Notes: generated by a model not told the origin, from the letters alone. Shown: positions 47,130 to 60,170, counted from the first letter of the stretch. The stretch is 64,000 nt of DNA from Pempheris klunzingeri (GCF_042242105.1 NC_092028.1:14555338-14619337); one strand, 5' to 3'. Numbers and translations: made by a program.

Positions 47130-47170
<41 letters not shown>
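47130..47170. repeat. (TG)n microsatellite
   Basis: A pure GT run of about 40 bases ends in CGCGTGCATG variants. Confidence 0.9.
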
Positions 47171-47174
<4 letters not shown>

Positions 47175-49273
47175 TGCATGTGCATGTGTAACTTTGACGC
47201 ATAGACACACACTGCATGTTTTTTAGCAGAGTTAAGATTGTAAGTGTGTGGCTGGATCCTGTGGCACTAACCACTTTCCTCCACACTACAGGTACCTCCA
47301 GGCCTCCCCCTTATCTCTACCCAGAGAGGGTGAGAACACACACTTAGACACAACCGCTACAGAAAACACACAGACACACCTCGAGACGTAGCCTATCTCT
47401 TCCCAGCAGCCCCGGGGGCTGTGTACCTCCGGCATCTCTGTGGAAACTAGTCTCTATTATCATGGACATACCTGATTCGATCACGGTTTCACATGACTTT
47501 TCATGCATGTTTGGTTTGTCTTGTCAGAGACATTTTAATATTACCACAAAGCACACCACCCGCACTGTATTAGCACTACACAAGAGGCTCAAGTCAGATT
47601 TTCTGGATTTGAGGCCAATAAGCCATAAGCTAAAGACATGTTTAAGACTGAAACTCTTCACATGAAACCTAAGCAGTATTGCATGATGGCTGGTAATGAA
47701 CTAATACCTCAATTATGATTAGAATCCAATGCACTAAGCCAGAAAAGTCCTCCTCTATCTCTCAGTGTCAGTAATGGGCGTGCTTTGTCCTAAATGAGTA
47801 AATGTTTTCATTTTGCATCACGCTTCCGCAAAACTGGGTCCCATATTGGTGGTATATACATGCAAATTACTGCAGTTGATCTGATTTTCATTTTGATCTG
47901 ATTTTTTTCTGTATCAAACATCACGCACTATGTTGGTGTCCTGAATATAAAAAAAAAAAAACACACACCACAGTATGACTCATTACATTGCACTGTGTTA
48001 CTGCTTTGCTTTGTTGTCATACAAGTCGCTCGATGTGACAAAATACGATGTGACACTCGGTGACATGATGTGCCGGGGTGTGACGCAATGCAACATGATC
48101 TTAAAATTCTCATTCCCACATTTTTTTCTGTCATTTTCACATTGTTTGGTAACTATAGCAATCTAATGAGTGTGGCTCTTAACAAAAATAAACTTCAGCA
48201 GCGGTAACACCGAGCCAGTGACATGTCCATTGTTGATAATGTCCAAACATGATAGAAAAGACTAGTTTAGTAGCCTATTCTTGATCATTAAAACACACAG
48301 CGTACCTAGCTTTGTTTCTTTGTTCTGCTAGCTAATTGCCTGACCCAAGCATTGTATTTCCTCATAAGTGCCAACCCAGACAAAGCACACAGTCAGCAAA
48401 TATCCCCCTTCAGTTCCAACTGTGTTCCCTAAACCTCAATTATTCACAACTTATGAATAACGCACTTTACCTCAAGCTGGCAAGTGGGGGTATTTTTGCG
48501 CATGGAGCCTTGAATTAGTCATAACCTCACAAAACATACAATTTTCATGCCTCCAGTCCTTTTTTTGTGCCGAGTATAAAAGTGCCATTATAAGTATTTT
48601 GCTGTCAATACATGTAGAGAGGGTCTAAAACGAACCCATATGCTTAAGCTTCAAAGCGACTAGCTCGCTGCTTCCAGTGACTTAGACCTGGCATGTGAAG
48701 GAATGTAGTCATGTTTAATTGATCTGAAATCTCTGCAGCCTCATTCTTTATATTGTATGGATCAGCGTTATTTCCAAAGACCAGCAAACAATAAGAGACA
48801 TTTTTAGCTCGCAGCACTTAAGTTGTTATCTAAGACATTATGCACAAGGCCGGTGTTGTGACAAGGCATCGGACCTCCACTATGAATCTGTTGATGTGAC
48901 CTTCTCACCAGAGGTAGAACAATTAATCACCACATTCATTGAAGCGGGCTTTTGTTATCGTACATATTGTGCGTGGTATTTGATGGGTGACATTAAATAG
49001 AAGTGAGATCTTTCATGACTTGCACCAATGAGGACCACTGTTTTGGGAAAGAAACTTTGACCTCCTTTAACCTGAATGAATGAATGTGTTCTTGGAGAAT
49101 GAACGTGGTCTCAGTGGGTTTTCCCCAATGAGAAGTTTTCAGCACGATGGACAGCGACGCTGTTTCTGAGCTTCTGAGCTTGTTGGCTGTCCATGGTGCT
49201 GAAAACATCAACCACAGAGCAGTAAGGAATAGTTTAGAGTTTCTACACAATCTTTCTCTCTCTCTCTTACTCA

Positions 49274-49275
<2 letters not shown>

Positions 49276-49310
<35 letters not shown>
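49276..49310. repeat. (CA)n microsatellite
   Basis: A pure AC run of about 35 bases lies about 105 bases before the poly-C tract. Confidence 0.9.
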
Positions 49311-49311
<1 letters not shown>

Positions 49312-49416
49312 TTTTGGGACCTAAGACACAGCCAATACAATATACAATATGTTATCATGTGCCAGGGTATTGCCACCCACTTACCAACATGATCCGCAGT
49401 GCACTTCGCACAGTGT

Positions 49417-49442
49417 CCCCCCCCCCCCCCCCCCCCCCCCCC
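49417..49442. repeat. Poly-C tract
   Basis: Twenty-six consecutive C residues are followed by further C-rich sequence to about 49495. This is rare in vertebrate DNA and prone to sequencing length error. Confidence 0.9.
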
Positions 49443-49606
49443 TTCATCCTCCACCCCGCCCCCCCAAAAAAACCCCATTCCCCGCCGTCCCGTGGTGTTT
49501 GAATCGAAGTTGCTCATGCGTGACACTTTCGCGTTCACGCTGCGACGGTGCGTTCGCTTGTCCGATCTCATGAAGACACGAAACGCTCAGCTCAGATTAT
49601 CCACCG

Positions 49607-49630
49607 CTGCGTGCGTGCGTGCGTGCGTGC
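49607..49630. repeat. (GTGC)n tetranucleotide repeat
   Basis: About five to six GCGT/GTGC units are followed by a CCCGGG and a GCGCGC run. Alternating purine-pyrimidine sequence of this kind is Z-DNA-prone. Confidence 0.8.
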
Positions 49631-49811
49631 CCGGGCCATTTGTGCGCGCGCGTCTGTGCGTACTTATGCTACGTTAGTCCTGTGTCTCAAATCACAACGC
49701 TGGTGTGAACTGGTTATAAGCATGCCTCATCAAATATTAAGTCCGCCATACACCATTTTTCCCACAGATTGCCATCCCCGCACGGCACAGACACACAGGC
49801 ACGCACGTTCA

Positions 49812-49845
<34 letters not shown>

Positions 49846-50100
49846 AGCCGAGTCCAGCTCCTCTCCATCTCCCTTCTCTGTCCATATGGTGGAATACTCT
49901 TTTCAGTTCAGTCCAATTCAGTTAGGTTCAGTTCAGTTCAGGGATTGATGTACTGCTGTAACGCAAGCATTTCACAGAAGGGGACGAAATAAATCAGTGT
50001 TCACAATCATGCCCCCCCCGCCTCCCACTCCCCAACAATCAGTATTGTGTTACTCTTAATTCAGGAGCCTATTGCCAATCTCACCAAATCTCTCGTCTAC

Positions 50101-50134
50101 TCTCTCTCTCTCTCTCTCTTTCCCTCTCTCTCTC

Positions 50135-50166
<32 letters not shown>

Positions 50167-50215
50167 CCTCCCTCTCTCCCTCTCTCTCCCTCTCTCTCTG
50201 TCTCTCACACACACT
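50101..50215. repeat. (CT)n pyrimidine tract
   Basis: About 115 bases are almost entirely C and T, mostly TC dinucleotides with CCTC interruptions, just upstream of the candidate first exon. Confidence 0.9.
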
Positions 50216-53200
50216 CAGAACTCTTCGCTAAGAATTCAATCACAAGACAAGGTTTTGACGCGCCGGAGACAAATATAATAAGCGCACGGAGCGTGGGAAT
50301 ATTTAGAAAAGATCCACTTTTGCGGAGGATGTGATCGTTCCAAGTGGGAGGACGTTTTGAGACAACTGTGGGTTGTTGATTTTTGCCCATACATTTGTCC
50401 GGAGGGATCCTCAGGTAAACCTTCGTGGGATATTTTGGCGAGTGTGTCTGGCTTGACAGAGGCGCCCCTCCATCGCGTGTTCCACCGGGAGGAGGACCAG
50501 GGGTATGATAAAGTGAAGCCTACACTCTCGCAGAAAAAAAATGTGTATTTGAGCCTGCAGGTGATTAACTGTTGCAGTTAGGTTTGAAAACAGTCACGCC
50601 TTTTGGATACAACGTCGGGGGAACGACAAGTTAAGCTCCGGCATTGGCGTCGGAATGATCTGAGAAGATGTGAAATGCGCATCGTGCCAATTTTTTTTGT
50701 GGTATTGGAAAAAAAAAAAAAAAAAAAGAAGATGGGTACCTTGTTAAAACATGATCGGTCCGACAAATATTTTTCTTCTGCCTCGTAGGATTTTTTTGCA
50801 GTGTGCTCAGTCAACGTGACCGCGGTTTAAAAAAAAAAGTGTTCCCAAATTCCACAGCGCTTACAGCTTAAAGTGGAACTCAAAATATTGATTATCTTTG
50901 ACATTTACGCTGGCTCGAAATAGTCTTTAAAGAGCATCTAAATAGAACTTGGTGATTTAAAAAAAAAAAACACTGTGAGAATTGTCGTTTGATTTTCTTT
51001 TTGGCTTTCTGGAAATGTGAGTCCAGTGGAGACCAGTGCGCACCACACAGAGTCGCCAAGGCTGCAACGCACAACCCAATTCTCCATCGGGGAACCGGCG
51101 GGCTTTGCACCGCTGCATTGCATCGACGTTCTCGCCTTTTCCTCGCCGGAATGCCTCCGTGTGCACCGATTCCACGAATGGCCAGTGGATACTGATTCTC
51201 CATGGTGTTCACTGGCCAGGTGTCTCGGAGAAGGCGAAACCTCTGCTGTTTTGTTCAGTAAATCCTGGACACACCTTTTTTAATGTCAGTCAAGGTAAGT
51301 TTGGCCTATTTCCACTTCCACAAGTCTTTATCGCATGTTGCTGTGTTGCTCCCGGACACTGATGTCACGCGGTTATCAAGAAAAACTGAAAGAAAGCGCA
51401 AAGATGAGGCAAAGGTGTTGCTTGTTTATCAGACCTGTAGCCCCGCTGATCCGAGAAGTGATTTTTTTTTTTTTTTTTTTTTGGTGTGTGCCTTCAGATT
51501 TCTGCAGAGTGGAAACACAAGTTGAATATAACACACAGAAAACGGCACCAGCTTTTACAAATAAATGTGGAAGGTTGAATACTTTGGGGGGGATATCCGT
51601 CGCAGATATAACATTTTCAGCGTTATTTATTTTTAGAACTAAAACAATAATAATTTGAGCAAACCCAGTGCGACTACAAGCAGACTACAGCGTTTTTTGC
51701 TGCATTTCAGGGAGAGACTGCAACACCTTTAACATCTTCTACATTAAATGGACTGGATTTAATCAAGATTATGATTTATTCTCTTCTCTTCACAATAACA
51801 CATTGCCCAGTCTGGTTTGCAAACAATACGAAATCGCAGTAAGGACGCTGTCTGTGGTGCTGAACAGTATTCTGTCACATGCACTGACGCACACAAAGTT
51901 GTTGAGGGCCTCCTGTGCTTTGTGCAGTGGGAAAATTGAGAGGGATTAAACAACCTGATGCAGCAAAGAATCTGCACTGATGAAATGCAACGTTAGAGCC
52001 CCCGCTGCCGTGCATTTGGACCCTTTATCTTTTCTAATACTTTCAAAGAAAATGTGCCCAGTTCTGACAGTGGTGCAAACATCTGATCAGACAGACCATG
52101 AGCTCACTGGAGTGATCGCCCCCCCCCCCCTCTCTCTCACTCTCACTCTCCTCTGCTCTCCTCAGCTTCTTGGTGATGGAGAAATTTGCAGCCATATTAA
52201 CCTCATTAGTGTCTTCCACCAAATGTAGTCTTAAGAAAATGTATATCCAAGTACTTGATAGCGCATTTAACTGGCTAAAGGAACATTTGCTATTATACAT
52301 TCATTGTCTGGGCAGATTGACTTTGACTCTTTCACTCTCTAACCAGTGGTTGCTCGTCATTTTTCTAGAAATGTAAGCTCCCTCTCCTGCTGCACCAATA
52401 GTAAGTGACACCGCATAAAACTGCCATCTTAAACTCAACAACGTGATATAATTGGATTGCACTAACATTACACACACATTGCTTCTTTGTTGCTCCCAGC
52501 TGAAGTGGGATAGACCTCCCAGCTGCCGTCCCAAAATGATTCTTTTTGTCGACGCTGGCGATGGCAGAATTCCTGCTAATGCTGAGGTTGCTTTTAAGGT
52601 CCCTGCGATAATGAAATGCCCCGGGGCTGCACATTAAGATGCAATTGTTTTAAGTGAACTCTGACCCCTTTTATGTGACCCTTCAACGGGGTTAGGTTTA
52701 GGGTGAGCTGCTATTATGAGGAGCCACTCAGGGTGATATAGAGCATTTCTGTGCAAAGTTCAAGTGTTGCTGAGTGAATAAAAAGGTCCAGTCAAGTTAT
52801 TGAATGACTCACAGCTTTGATATACGTATATATGTGAAAATAGTTGTACATTTTGTTGGATCAGAAACACAACACTACTGATATCAGTCAGCAATGATCA
52901 AATGTCTTATATCTGTTTCACCCTATACACACTGAGTTACACAGACTGGATGTTTAGTGCCTTGTGTCGTGAGCCTTTCTTGCCTGCTATTGTAGGGTCA
53001 GGATGCTTGACAATCACAGAGAGGAAGATGGCAAATTCTGTTTTACTGTTAAAAGAGCAAGCACTCCAGGGAGCATTGCAAAACTCCTCAGAATGAGCAC
53101 GAGGAGGAGCAACACATGTGGTGACATAGCTTTATTAAATCAGAGTCAAGATGCATTTGCAGTTTTTTTTTTTTTTGTCGCACTCACATACACATGTATT

Positions 53201-53812
53201 TTTTCGCATAGATTTCCAGACACACACACACACATGCGCGCATAAAAGCACACAAACACACAAACGGACGTCAGGTCTGGCCTGTGTGAGATCTAGTATT
53301 GTGGTTCACCACAGGGGGCCGAGAGAGCACATTTATACTTCTTTTGTAGCAGAAGCTCACATTGACCTTAAACTAACAGGGGGTGGCACAAATAGAGAGA
53401 CAGGGCGTGTGTATAAAAATGAGATGGAATGATAAGCAGAAGAGGAAGGAAAAGAAAGAGGACGAGTGGACGATCAGGGGAGAAAAGACAGGAGGGACTG
53501 AAATGGGAAAGGAGGAGAAGGGGCAAAGCTCAGGGTAAAAGACAAGTAAAAAGATGAGATTGAGAAGGTACAGAAGATATAAAGATCAAAGAAGATGTTG
53601 GGGGAGACAGAGAGAAAAGGGAAGAGTTGATGGAAAGGATGGAAATGACAAAGGGCTGGAGGGAGCACAGAGAGAAGGACAGCGAGCGGGATGGAAGTGG
53701 GTCTGCAGTGAATGCTGGTATTATTCAGTTAGGTGAAACGATCGGTTTATGCTTGACAACTGTGTGGTGAGGGCAGCCACATACTGCGCCTTGAGAGCCT
53801 CCTGTGAAGGCC

Positions 53813-53813
<1 letters not shown>

Positions 53814-53894
<81 letters not shown>
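53814..53894. repeat. (GA)n purine tract
   Basis: About 80 bases of GA dinucleotides with a few GACA interruptions form a polypurine strand able in principle to adopt triplex structure. Confidence 0.9.
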
Positions 53895-53899
<5 letters not shown>

Positions 53900-54416
53900 G
53901 AAGGGAAAAGAGGTTTGGTAGCTGTGACTGTCAATATTCTATGATGGAGAACAAAGGAAGAGGAAATGTGATGGGTGGAGGGGCAAACACCAGCAGAGAG
54001 AGTAAGACACAGACAAGACACAAAACGAGAAGCATAAATTGTAAAATAAAAATGGCTCAGAGCAAAACCGAAAAAGAGAAAACTTGATGTCTGATAACAG
54101 CACCTCATTAGTATTCCGAGTACTTTGTTGATATTTCAGAAATAATCAGTACCAGTCCTGGAAAAAAAAGAAAGCACAAGTAATAGTTTGAAACAATTGT
54201 CAGAGTCTTTTCATTGATCTGCTTGAGGTACGAGTACAGTACATCTGGTGGTCTCGACTTCAGACCTCCACCTCTGTTTCTCTGTGTGTGTTTCTCTTTC
54301 TTTCTGGAAATGTGAGTCACTATGAATGCCACCGGCAGGAATGGCTGTTGACTCATGTACACTCACCCACAGGCTCTGCTATTGTTTCATACTGAACGTG
54401 ATTGTGACCAAAGGTA

Positions 54417-54454
<38 letters not shown>

Positions 54455-56417
54455 GCCATAAGGTGTTTGCGTTTCTGTGCAGAACAGATTGTATGGAAGC
54501 GCCGTAAATATGGCAAATCAAAGAAGAAGAAAAAAGGGTTCAAAGAAATAGTTTAAACACCTCACAAAGAGGGACTTTTGTTTCACTGTGAGCACTAAAT
54601 CATAATCACTAATGCAGCAGCTCAGGTGACTCATATTAACCCGAATGGCAATTTTACAGCTGTAAAAGGAGTAAAACTGTGGCTGTCAGAGTTTTAACAG
54701 ACTGCCCAAAGGCCAAACAAATAAAATACATAATAAGCCATTAAAAACTACAAAAGTATTAATGAGACATGGGGCACAGTCGAGACAATTATAACAGCGT
54801 GTACCTAAAGATGTTTGCTCCTGCGTACTGGCTCAAACCGGCTCCTTAATATGAGTTAACATGAGGTTCCAGCAGTCTGAGTTGGGAAATCAAGTTAATA
54901 TCCTCCAGAGTTAACAGTCGTTTTAGTATGAAATCCCCTATTGGTGTTACGGTCTCTCAACTGCAGCACATTACATTACAACACTAGGGAAATACCAACA
55001 GGAAACTCTGTACTTAAAAGAATAACTAGATACTAGATATTTAGATGTTTAAGCTATCTAAGCTTTGGAACATGTTTTTGAACAGAACAAGGATTTGGGA
55101 TTTTGTCCTCTTCTCTTCCATTGAGGATATGTCAGGAGGGAATCTTTTGACAGCCAATATGAGCAGGAGGAATGATTACAGCAAATGGAAACTGTTTTAA
55201 AGGACACATAGCAAACCTGAATACTGTTTTAGGACAGACGTAGATATGAGCCCTTTAACTACTCATCTATGCATATTCATCAGACACAAAGTTTAATGTA
55301 TGTGCTCAGCCAATCAGGATGCTCCGACTCAACCCTAATGGGCCTGCCCTTATTAGAAGAGCAGCAGCTGCCCTTTTCCTCATCCTCTTTTCTTTGACAG
55401 CAGCAGGTGACAACACAGGCAACGCCGGCCACATCAGGATTTCTAGATTTCGCATTGGCAGTGTTTTATTTTCAGCTCACCCGCTCTTGTCCAATAAGCC
55501 TGAAACAAACTATAAATATTTACTATATCTTCTTCTTCTGCCACATCTTCTACTTCAGCCTTCAGAGTAAGTGCAGTGAACATGACTGATGTGGCTGATG
55601 ACATATCTGGTGAAGAAAAAGTCAGAGTCGCTGCCGTTGTGCAAAACACAAAGGTTTTGTGACAGAAACAACCCCTTGCTCTTAGAATCTGAAGGGCATT
55701 TTCCTCTTATACCTGATTGCCACTGCACAGAAAATATCTGAACACTCCAAAATGACAGGATATGACATTGATTCCTCTAAACTGACCTTACACAAGATAC
55801 AATCAGCTGGCAAAATAGTGGTAAGATAACAAAATTCGATAGAGTCTGTGTGTGCACATATATTTACAGCTGGAGCCTGACAACAATAAAATGTGCACAT
55901 GTGGGCATCTGTGTTTTGCATCACTTGTTTATGTATAGACAGACTTCCATTTGTGTGTGTGCATGGACGTGGTGTGCCCTTACAGTATCACATTTAATCC
56001 AGGTGCTTTCGCTCAGTGTGCTCAGGTGCAACAATGGTTACAAACCCACATACACACACACGTCTGTAGCTAATCTTTGTTGACAAGCAGCAGTCACCCA
56101 TCACACAACATCCCAATTATAGATGATTGTGTGCCGCACAGCATGTGAGGGTGTGGATTTATGGTAACTGGGTGTGTAGGTATTTAAAACGATGCGTTGT
56201 CGTGTCAGGGATTATTGCGCAGTCCTCTGAATTCTCATGACAGATGATTGTTGCTGGTTAAGCTGCAGTTCACTCAGTAAATAAAATGTGCTGTTGGATT
56301 AGAAAACCAAGCTTAAAGTTGTTCAGATAAATTCAGAATCGAGATTTTCCCTTGACATCTTATATTACTGCAAAGCAAATGACTGAATATTTAAATGGGG
56401 TGTCTGTTTGCGCTATT

Positions 56418-56788
56418 TGGCTATTTACACCCAGCATGCAGCATAAAAAATTAAAAATGCATGACGTTAACTGTGAGGTGGTGGCTGGCTGATTTAGTTG
56501 AGGATTAATACCCAGAGGATCACAGTTAAAAATTCAATGTGGACCAGCTATTAAAATGGAGTAAATTGTTTGCAGACTTAGTTAGGTTATTTATATTTCT
56601 GTTTTCTTTAAATTACTATCAGTTTTCAGTCACAGTTTGGTTAGATTTGGCCACCAAATCTAGTTGGTTAGGTTTATGAAACAATTATGGTTTCGGTTAA
56701 GATAATACGTCAAATACAAATATAAAAGGCAGGGTATGTTATACTCTTAATATACTCCTTCCGACATACACCTGGGTGTAAATAGCCA
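56418..56788. repeat. 17-base perfect inverted repeat pair
   Basis: TGGCTATTTACACCCAG at 56418-56434 is the exact reverse complement of 56772-56788. The 337 bases between are AT-rich and have no coding capacity. It could mark the ends of a degraded nonautonomous element, but complementarity does not extend beyond the 17 bases and no target duplication is clear. Confidence 0.45.
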
Positions 56789-58802
56789 CATTGGCAAAGG
56801 TGAAAATAGCCTATTGTTGGCTACTGCCACCAGGGTGCAAAGAGCATCTGCCAAATTTAAATCTATTCAAAATCATGACATTGTCCTTATTAACTTCAGT
56901 ATATTATTCTGAAAATATAAATCATTAAATCACTAAATATAGATTATTAATGTAAGTAAAAAAATAATATAATGCACAAATCTAGATGTTCAGCCATCAA
57001 ATTACCATTCTGAACTTTGAATAGACTAAATATGCAGGCAGTGTGCCATAATTAGTGCCAGTTAGCTTAGCTAATGGCTTCCATATTATATTGGGTTTAA
57101 TGAGCATAATTTCTTACAGCTATACTGTACAGTACTTAACACAACACTGGGGCTTACAGTTGAGGTACTGAGGTTTTAGAGAAAAGGAGAGAAAGTATGC
57201 TATCCCCTCACCCATGTTTGGTTGAATTTGGACCACAAAACCCCCAGAAGGAACCTCAGTATGTTTCCTTGTCCCAGAAACATCCAACCTCACACCTGCT
57301 CTCCACATTAGGATTTTTTATGCACCCTAAATACGTGCTGTTGCACCACCAATGTGATCTTTTTGACATTAAACAATCTGGTCAGTGTTCAATACAAACT
57401 GTACCAGAAAAAAAATGATTTTATTGATTATAAAGTGGATGATGATGTTTAACTTGTCACTCCACTATTACCATTTATTTCATTCATTTCTTTATCGTGC
57501 ATGTCAACCCAAAAAACACCACCCCCGTTGTCTGCAACACTTTATCATCTGATATTTTTTTGGATTTAAGTCACACATACACAAACGCACACAGATGCAC
57601 TCACGCATGCCTACTCATTCTTGCTCTCTCAGACACAGTGAGACACACACGTGGTCCCTTGGCGTGCCTCTTCTGCAGCTGTTTTGTCACCTGTCAGTGC
57701 TGACACCAGTAAGGAAGGCCATCTCAGGCCTGCTGTACCGTCACTAAGTCCTTTTGACGGACACCACATCCCGTCGTTCAACCCCACTCTGCTCATTGCT
57801 CAGTGATGTGAACAAACGGTGCCCCGCTATGAAGATTTGTGACCTTTTGGAGTCAGAGTGACACTTCCTTGGCGTTATTGTCTTACAATGTTCTGCATGG
57901 TTGATTGCATGATTAATGGATAATTTAGCACTTGAGGAATACGTACAGTAATATTGTTAATGTTGTTATAATAATTTTGCTTTAAAATTCTTCTGAGAAA
58001 TTGCTATCATCAAGCAGGTGATTTTTTTTCTGAAATGATGACTTAGAAAAGATTTCTGAAATTAGTCACTTGTACTTGAAAAAAATCATTCACACAAAGT
58101 GATTGACAGCAAAATTATTCAAAATTACAGTAATTTTTACAGGGTAGTAAATGACTTAGGTTAAGCTTAAAACCTCGATCTTCTATGTTTCATGAGATAC
58201 CACATGATAAGCTGCAGGTTGACATTCCAGTCACACCTGTACATAACATTAGGAACAGGACTCACGCCAAACACTTTTGTAGAGTTTGTTAAAAGTGCAG
58301 CAGCTTTGAGTAAGCACTTTGGAGACCCAGGGACACATTTGACTGGTGTCAGGGAGACATGTTACAGGATGATACTCGTTATCTCTGGAAAACAGCATCT
58401 GTTTCTATCTCTTCTTCTCTTACCCTACATGCAGGCTACAGAATATAGTAAGAGATTGAGAAGGTAGAAATCTACAAAAGCTAAAGGTCATATTTTGGTT
58501 TAAAAGGTTGCTAGAGAGCAACAGTATTTTATTAGGATTCTTAAAAGTATTAAAAGCTGTCATAAAAACAATTGTGTTACCAATCAGCAGTATTGTATAG
58601 GTGAGCATAGATACTGAAACCAAACACCAACAAATCTTTATTCCATTGATAATCAATCAGTGGCTTAATTGACGAAGATCACATTTTGCAGTGAAATGAG
58701 TTCATTTTGTATATAAGTGGACAAATGTACACACATATTCATACTTTCTCCATTCTTTCTCCATCTGTCTCTCTATTTTTTTCTGCCAGTTGCTCGTAAG
58801 TT

Positions 58803-58806
<4 letters not shown>

Positions 58807-58840
<34 letters not shown>
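58807..58840. repeat. (TG)n microsatellite
   Basis: A pure GT run of about 34 bases is followed by a shorter GT stretch after 'catg'. Confidence 0.9.
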
Positions 58841-59369
58841 ATGTGTGTGTGCAGAATCAAAAAGACATTTAAGTAGAGGGGAGTACAAAGTAAACTTGTT
58901 TTTGGCTGGAAGCCTGTTATGCTCTTTCACTCTATAATGTTCCCCTCCTCCTCATACTCTCACTTTTCAGTAGCCACTTGAATCACTCAACTCATTTCTC
59001 TTCTTCACTGTAACTGTCTATCCCATCATATTGACAGTATTACAATGAAAAGAGAATAAGATAAGATGCTATTATTATTTCATATATTTTTTTGAATTGA
59101 TTGAAATTGATTTTGAAATATAAGTTTTGCCATTAACCACACACATAACTAAAAGCTTGTTAAAAAAAGAAAGAATACACTGTTGCAGCAGACGTTAAAG
59201 TGGTTGAGAATTGCACAGAGCAGGACAGTAAGCAAATTCAGAGTTTATTCTAGGTATAGGAAGGAGGCCTTTACTTGAGGAGTTAGTCTACTCTAAGGGG
59301 TCTGTCCTATGTGTATTCAGTGGGCATTTCAGTGACACAGAAAGGAGCTTTTTCCTGAGAGTTAAGTTA

Positions 59370-60170
59370 AAATAGGAGTGATGTTTTCAAACCTTTTGGT
59401 TTTAGTAAATACTCTGGCTGCAGTATTCTGACCTGCTTTGTAAGTCCAGCAAAATGTGCATTAAAGTAGTTTAGTCTATTGGAAATTTTAAGACATATTT
59501 GATTTGGATGATTAAGATTGATAAAGATGATAAAAGGCCGTCTTGGGGATATTATACATGTGCCTCTGGAAGTTAAGATCCACATCCAAAATCACACCCA
59601 AGTTTTTGGCAAGCTCACAAGGTTTTACCCACAGAGGAGTTAACAAAGAGTGAATGTGGTGCCTTAAAGCCTTGGCAGCTACTAAAAGAATCTCTGTCTT
59701 GTTCTCATTTAGCTGTTAAAGCCAATGTTGCTATTTACACCAAGCAGTGCATTGGGAGAGGTCATTCACTAGGCTATGGTGGTGGAAACAGATATGTATA
59801 ACTGTGTGTCATCAGCATATGAGTGATATGAAATGTTGTACTACTGAGCGATGGACCCAAGTGGGAAACTATACAAATTAAACAGCAGTGGGTCAAGAAT
59901 TGGCCCTCAAGGCCAGCGTCATCTAATTAAGTTACCAATAGAAACAGAGAAAGGTCTTCCTTTAACTTGTAAAGACATTTGTGAAGGTACTGTAGAAAAA
60001 TCACCGGAACTGTATCAAAGTCTGCAATGACGTCAAGTACAACTAGGAAAGAAACTTAGTGGTTGTGTGAGCTAATTATAAGATTATTTACAATGCTGAC
60101 CAGAACAGTTTGTGTACTGTGATCAACTCAAAAACCAGGCTTGTAAACACTGAACAAATTGTCGGTGTAA
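59370..60170 (-). pseudogene. Decayed LINE reverse transcriptase fragment (L2/Rex-like)
   Basis: Read on the - strand, frames broken by stops and frameshifts show successive reverse transcriptase blocks: FLVVLDVIADFDTV (near 60040), GPILDPLLFNLY (near 59895), the catalytic YADDTQLYIS (near 59810), then LNENKTEILLVAAKALRHH (near 59700) and AKNLGVILDVDLNF (near 59590). These match the order in CR1/L2/Rex-clade non-LTR retrotransposons. Both YADD aspartates survive, but the fragment lacks an intact frame, an endonuclease and a clear 3' tail, so it is an inactive remnant. Confidence 0.75.

Larger units (their letters stand above)
38346..49400. other. Repeat-rich intergenic region
   Basis: I find no exon with supportable homology. 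Long open frames here follow GT/CA microsatellites or pyrimidine-rich tracts and have no domains. Microsatellites occur at about 39533-39559, 39600-39624, 44966-45018, 46909-46931, 47130-47170 and 49276-49310. A fish-repeat-like phrase lies at 43287-43316. The remainder is AT-rich sequence in which I see nothing. Confidence 0.5.
49500..51294 (+). promoter_or_regulatory. Candidate promoter and noncoding first exon of an unidentified gene
   Basis: CpG frequency rises at about 49500-49660 and again at 50250-50480 and 51040-51240, unlike the flanks. A CT-rich tract (50101-50215) precedes sequence with two good splice donors: CAG then GTAAAC after 50414, and CAAG then GTAAGT after 51294. No long domain-bearing frame is present, so this would be largely 5' UTR. 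A possible start, ATG TCA GTC AAG, lies at 51283-51294 immediately before the second donor. The continuation exon was not found in the window. The identity of the gene is unknown. Confidence 0.35.
51295..59360. other. Noncoding region, no gene recognised
   Basis: No exon with recognisable homology is seen on either strand. The stretch contains homopolymer T and A runs (for example 51461-51482), a purine (GA)n tract at about 53814-53894, TG microsatellites at about 54418-54448 and 58807-58840, and an inverted repeat pair at 56418-56434 and 56772-56788. It may be intron 1 of the gene whose first exon is proposed at 49.5-51.3 kb. Confidence 0.45.

Noticed and set aside
48993..49571. 192-codon open frame on the - strand, the longest in the window
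   Set aside because: It is held open by the poly-C tract (poly-Gly) and the CA microsatellite (Cys-Val runs), has no domain and no splice context.
53725..54108. 127-codon Ser-Leu repeat protein on the - strand
   Set aside because: It is the translation of the GA/CT microsatellite.
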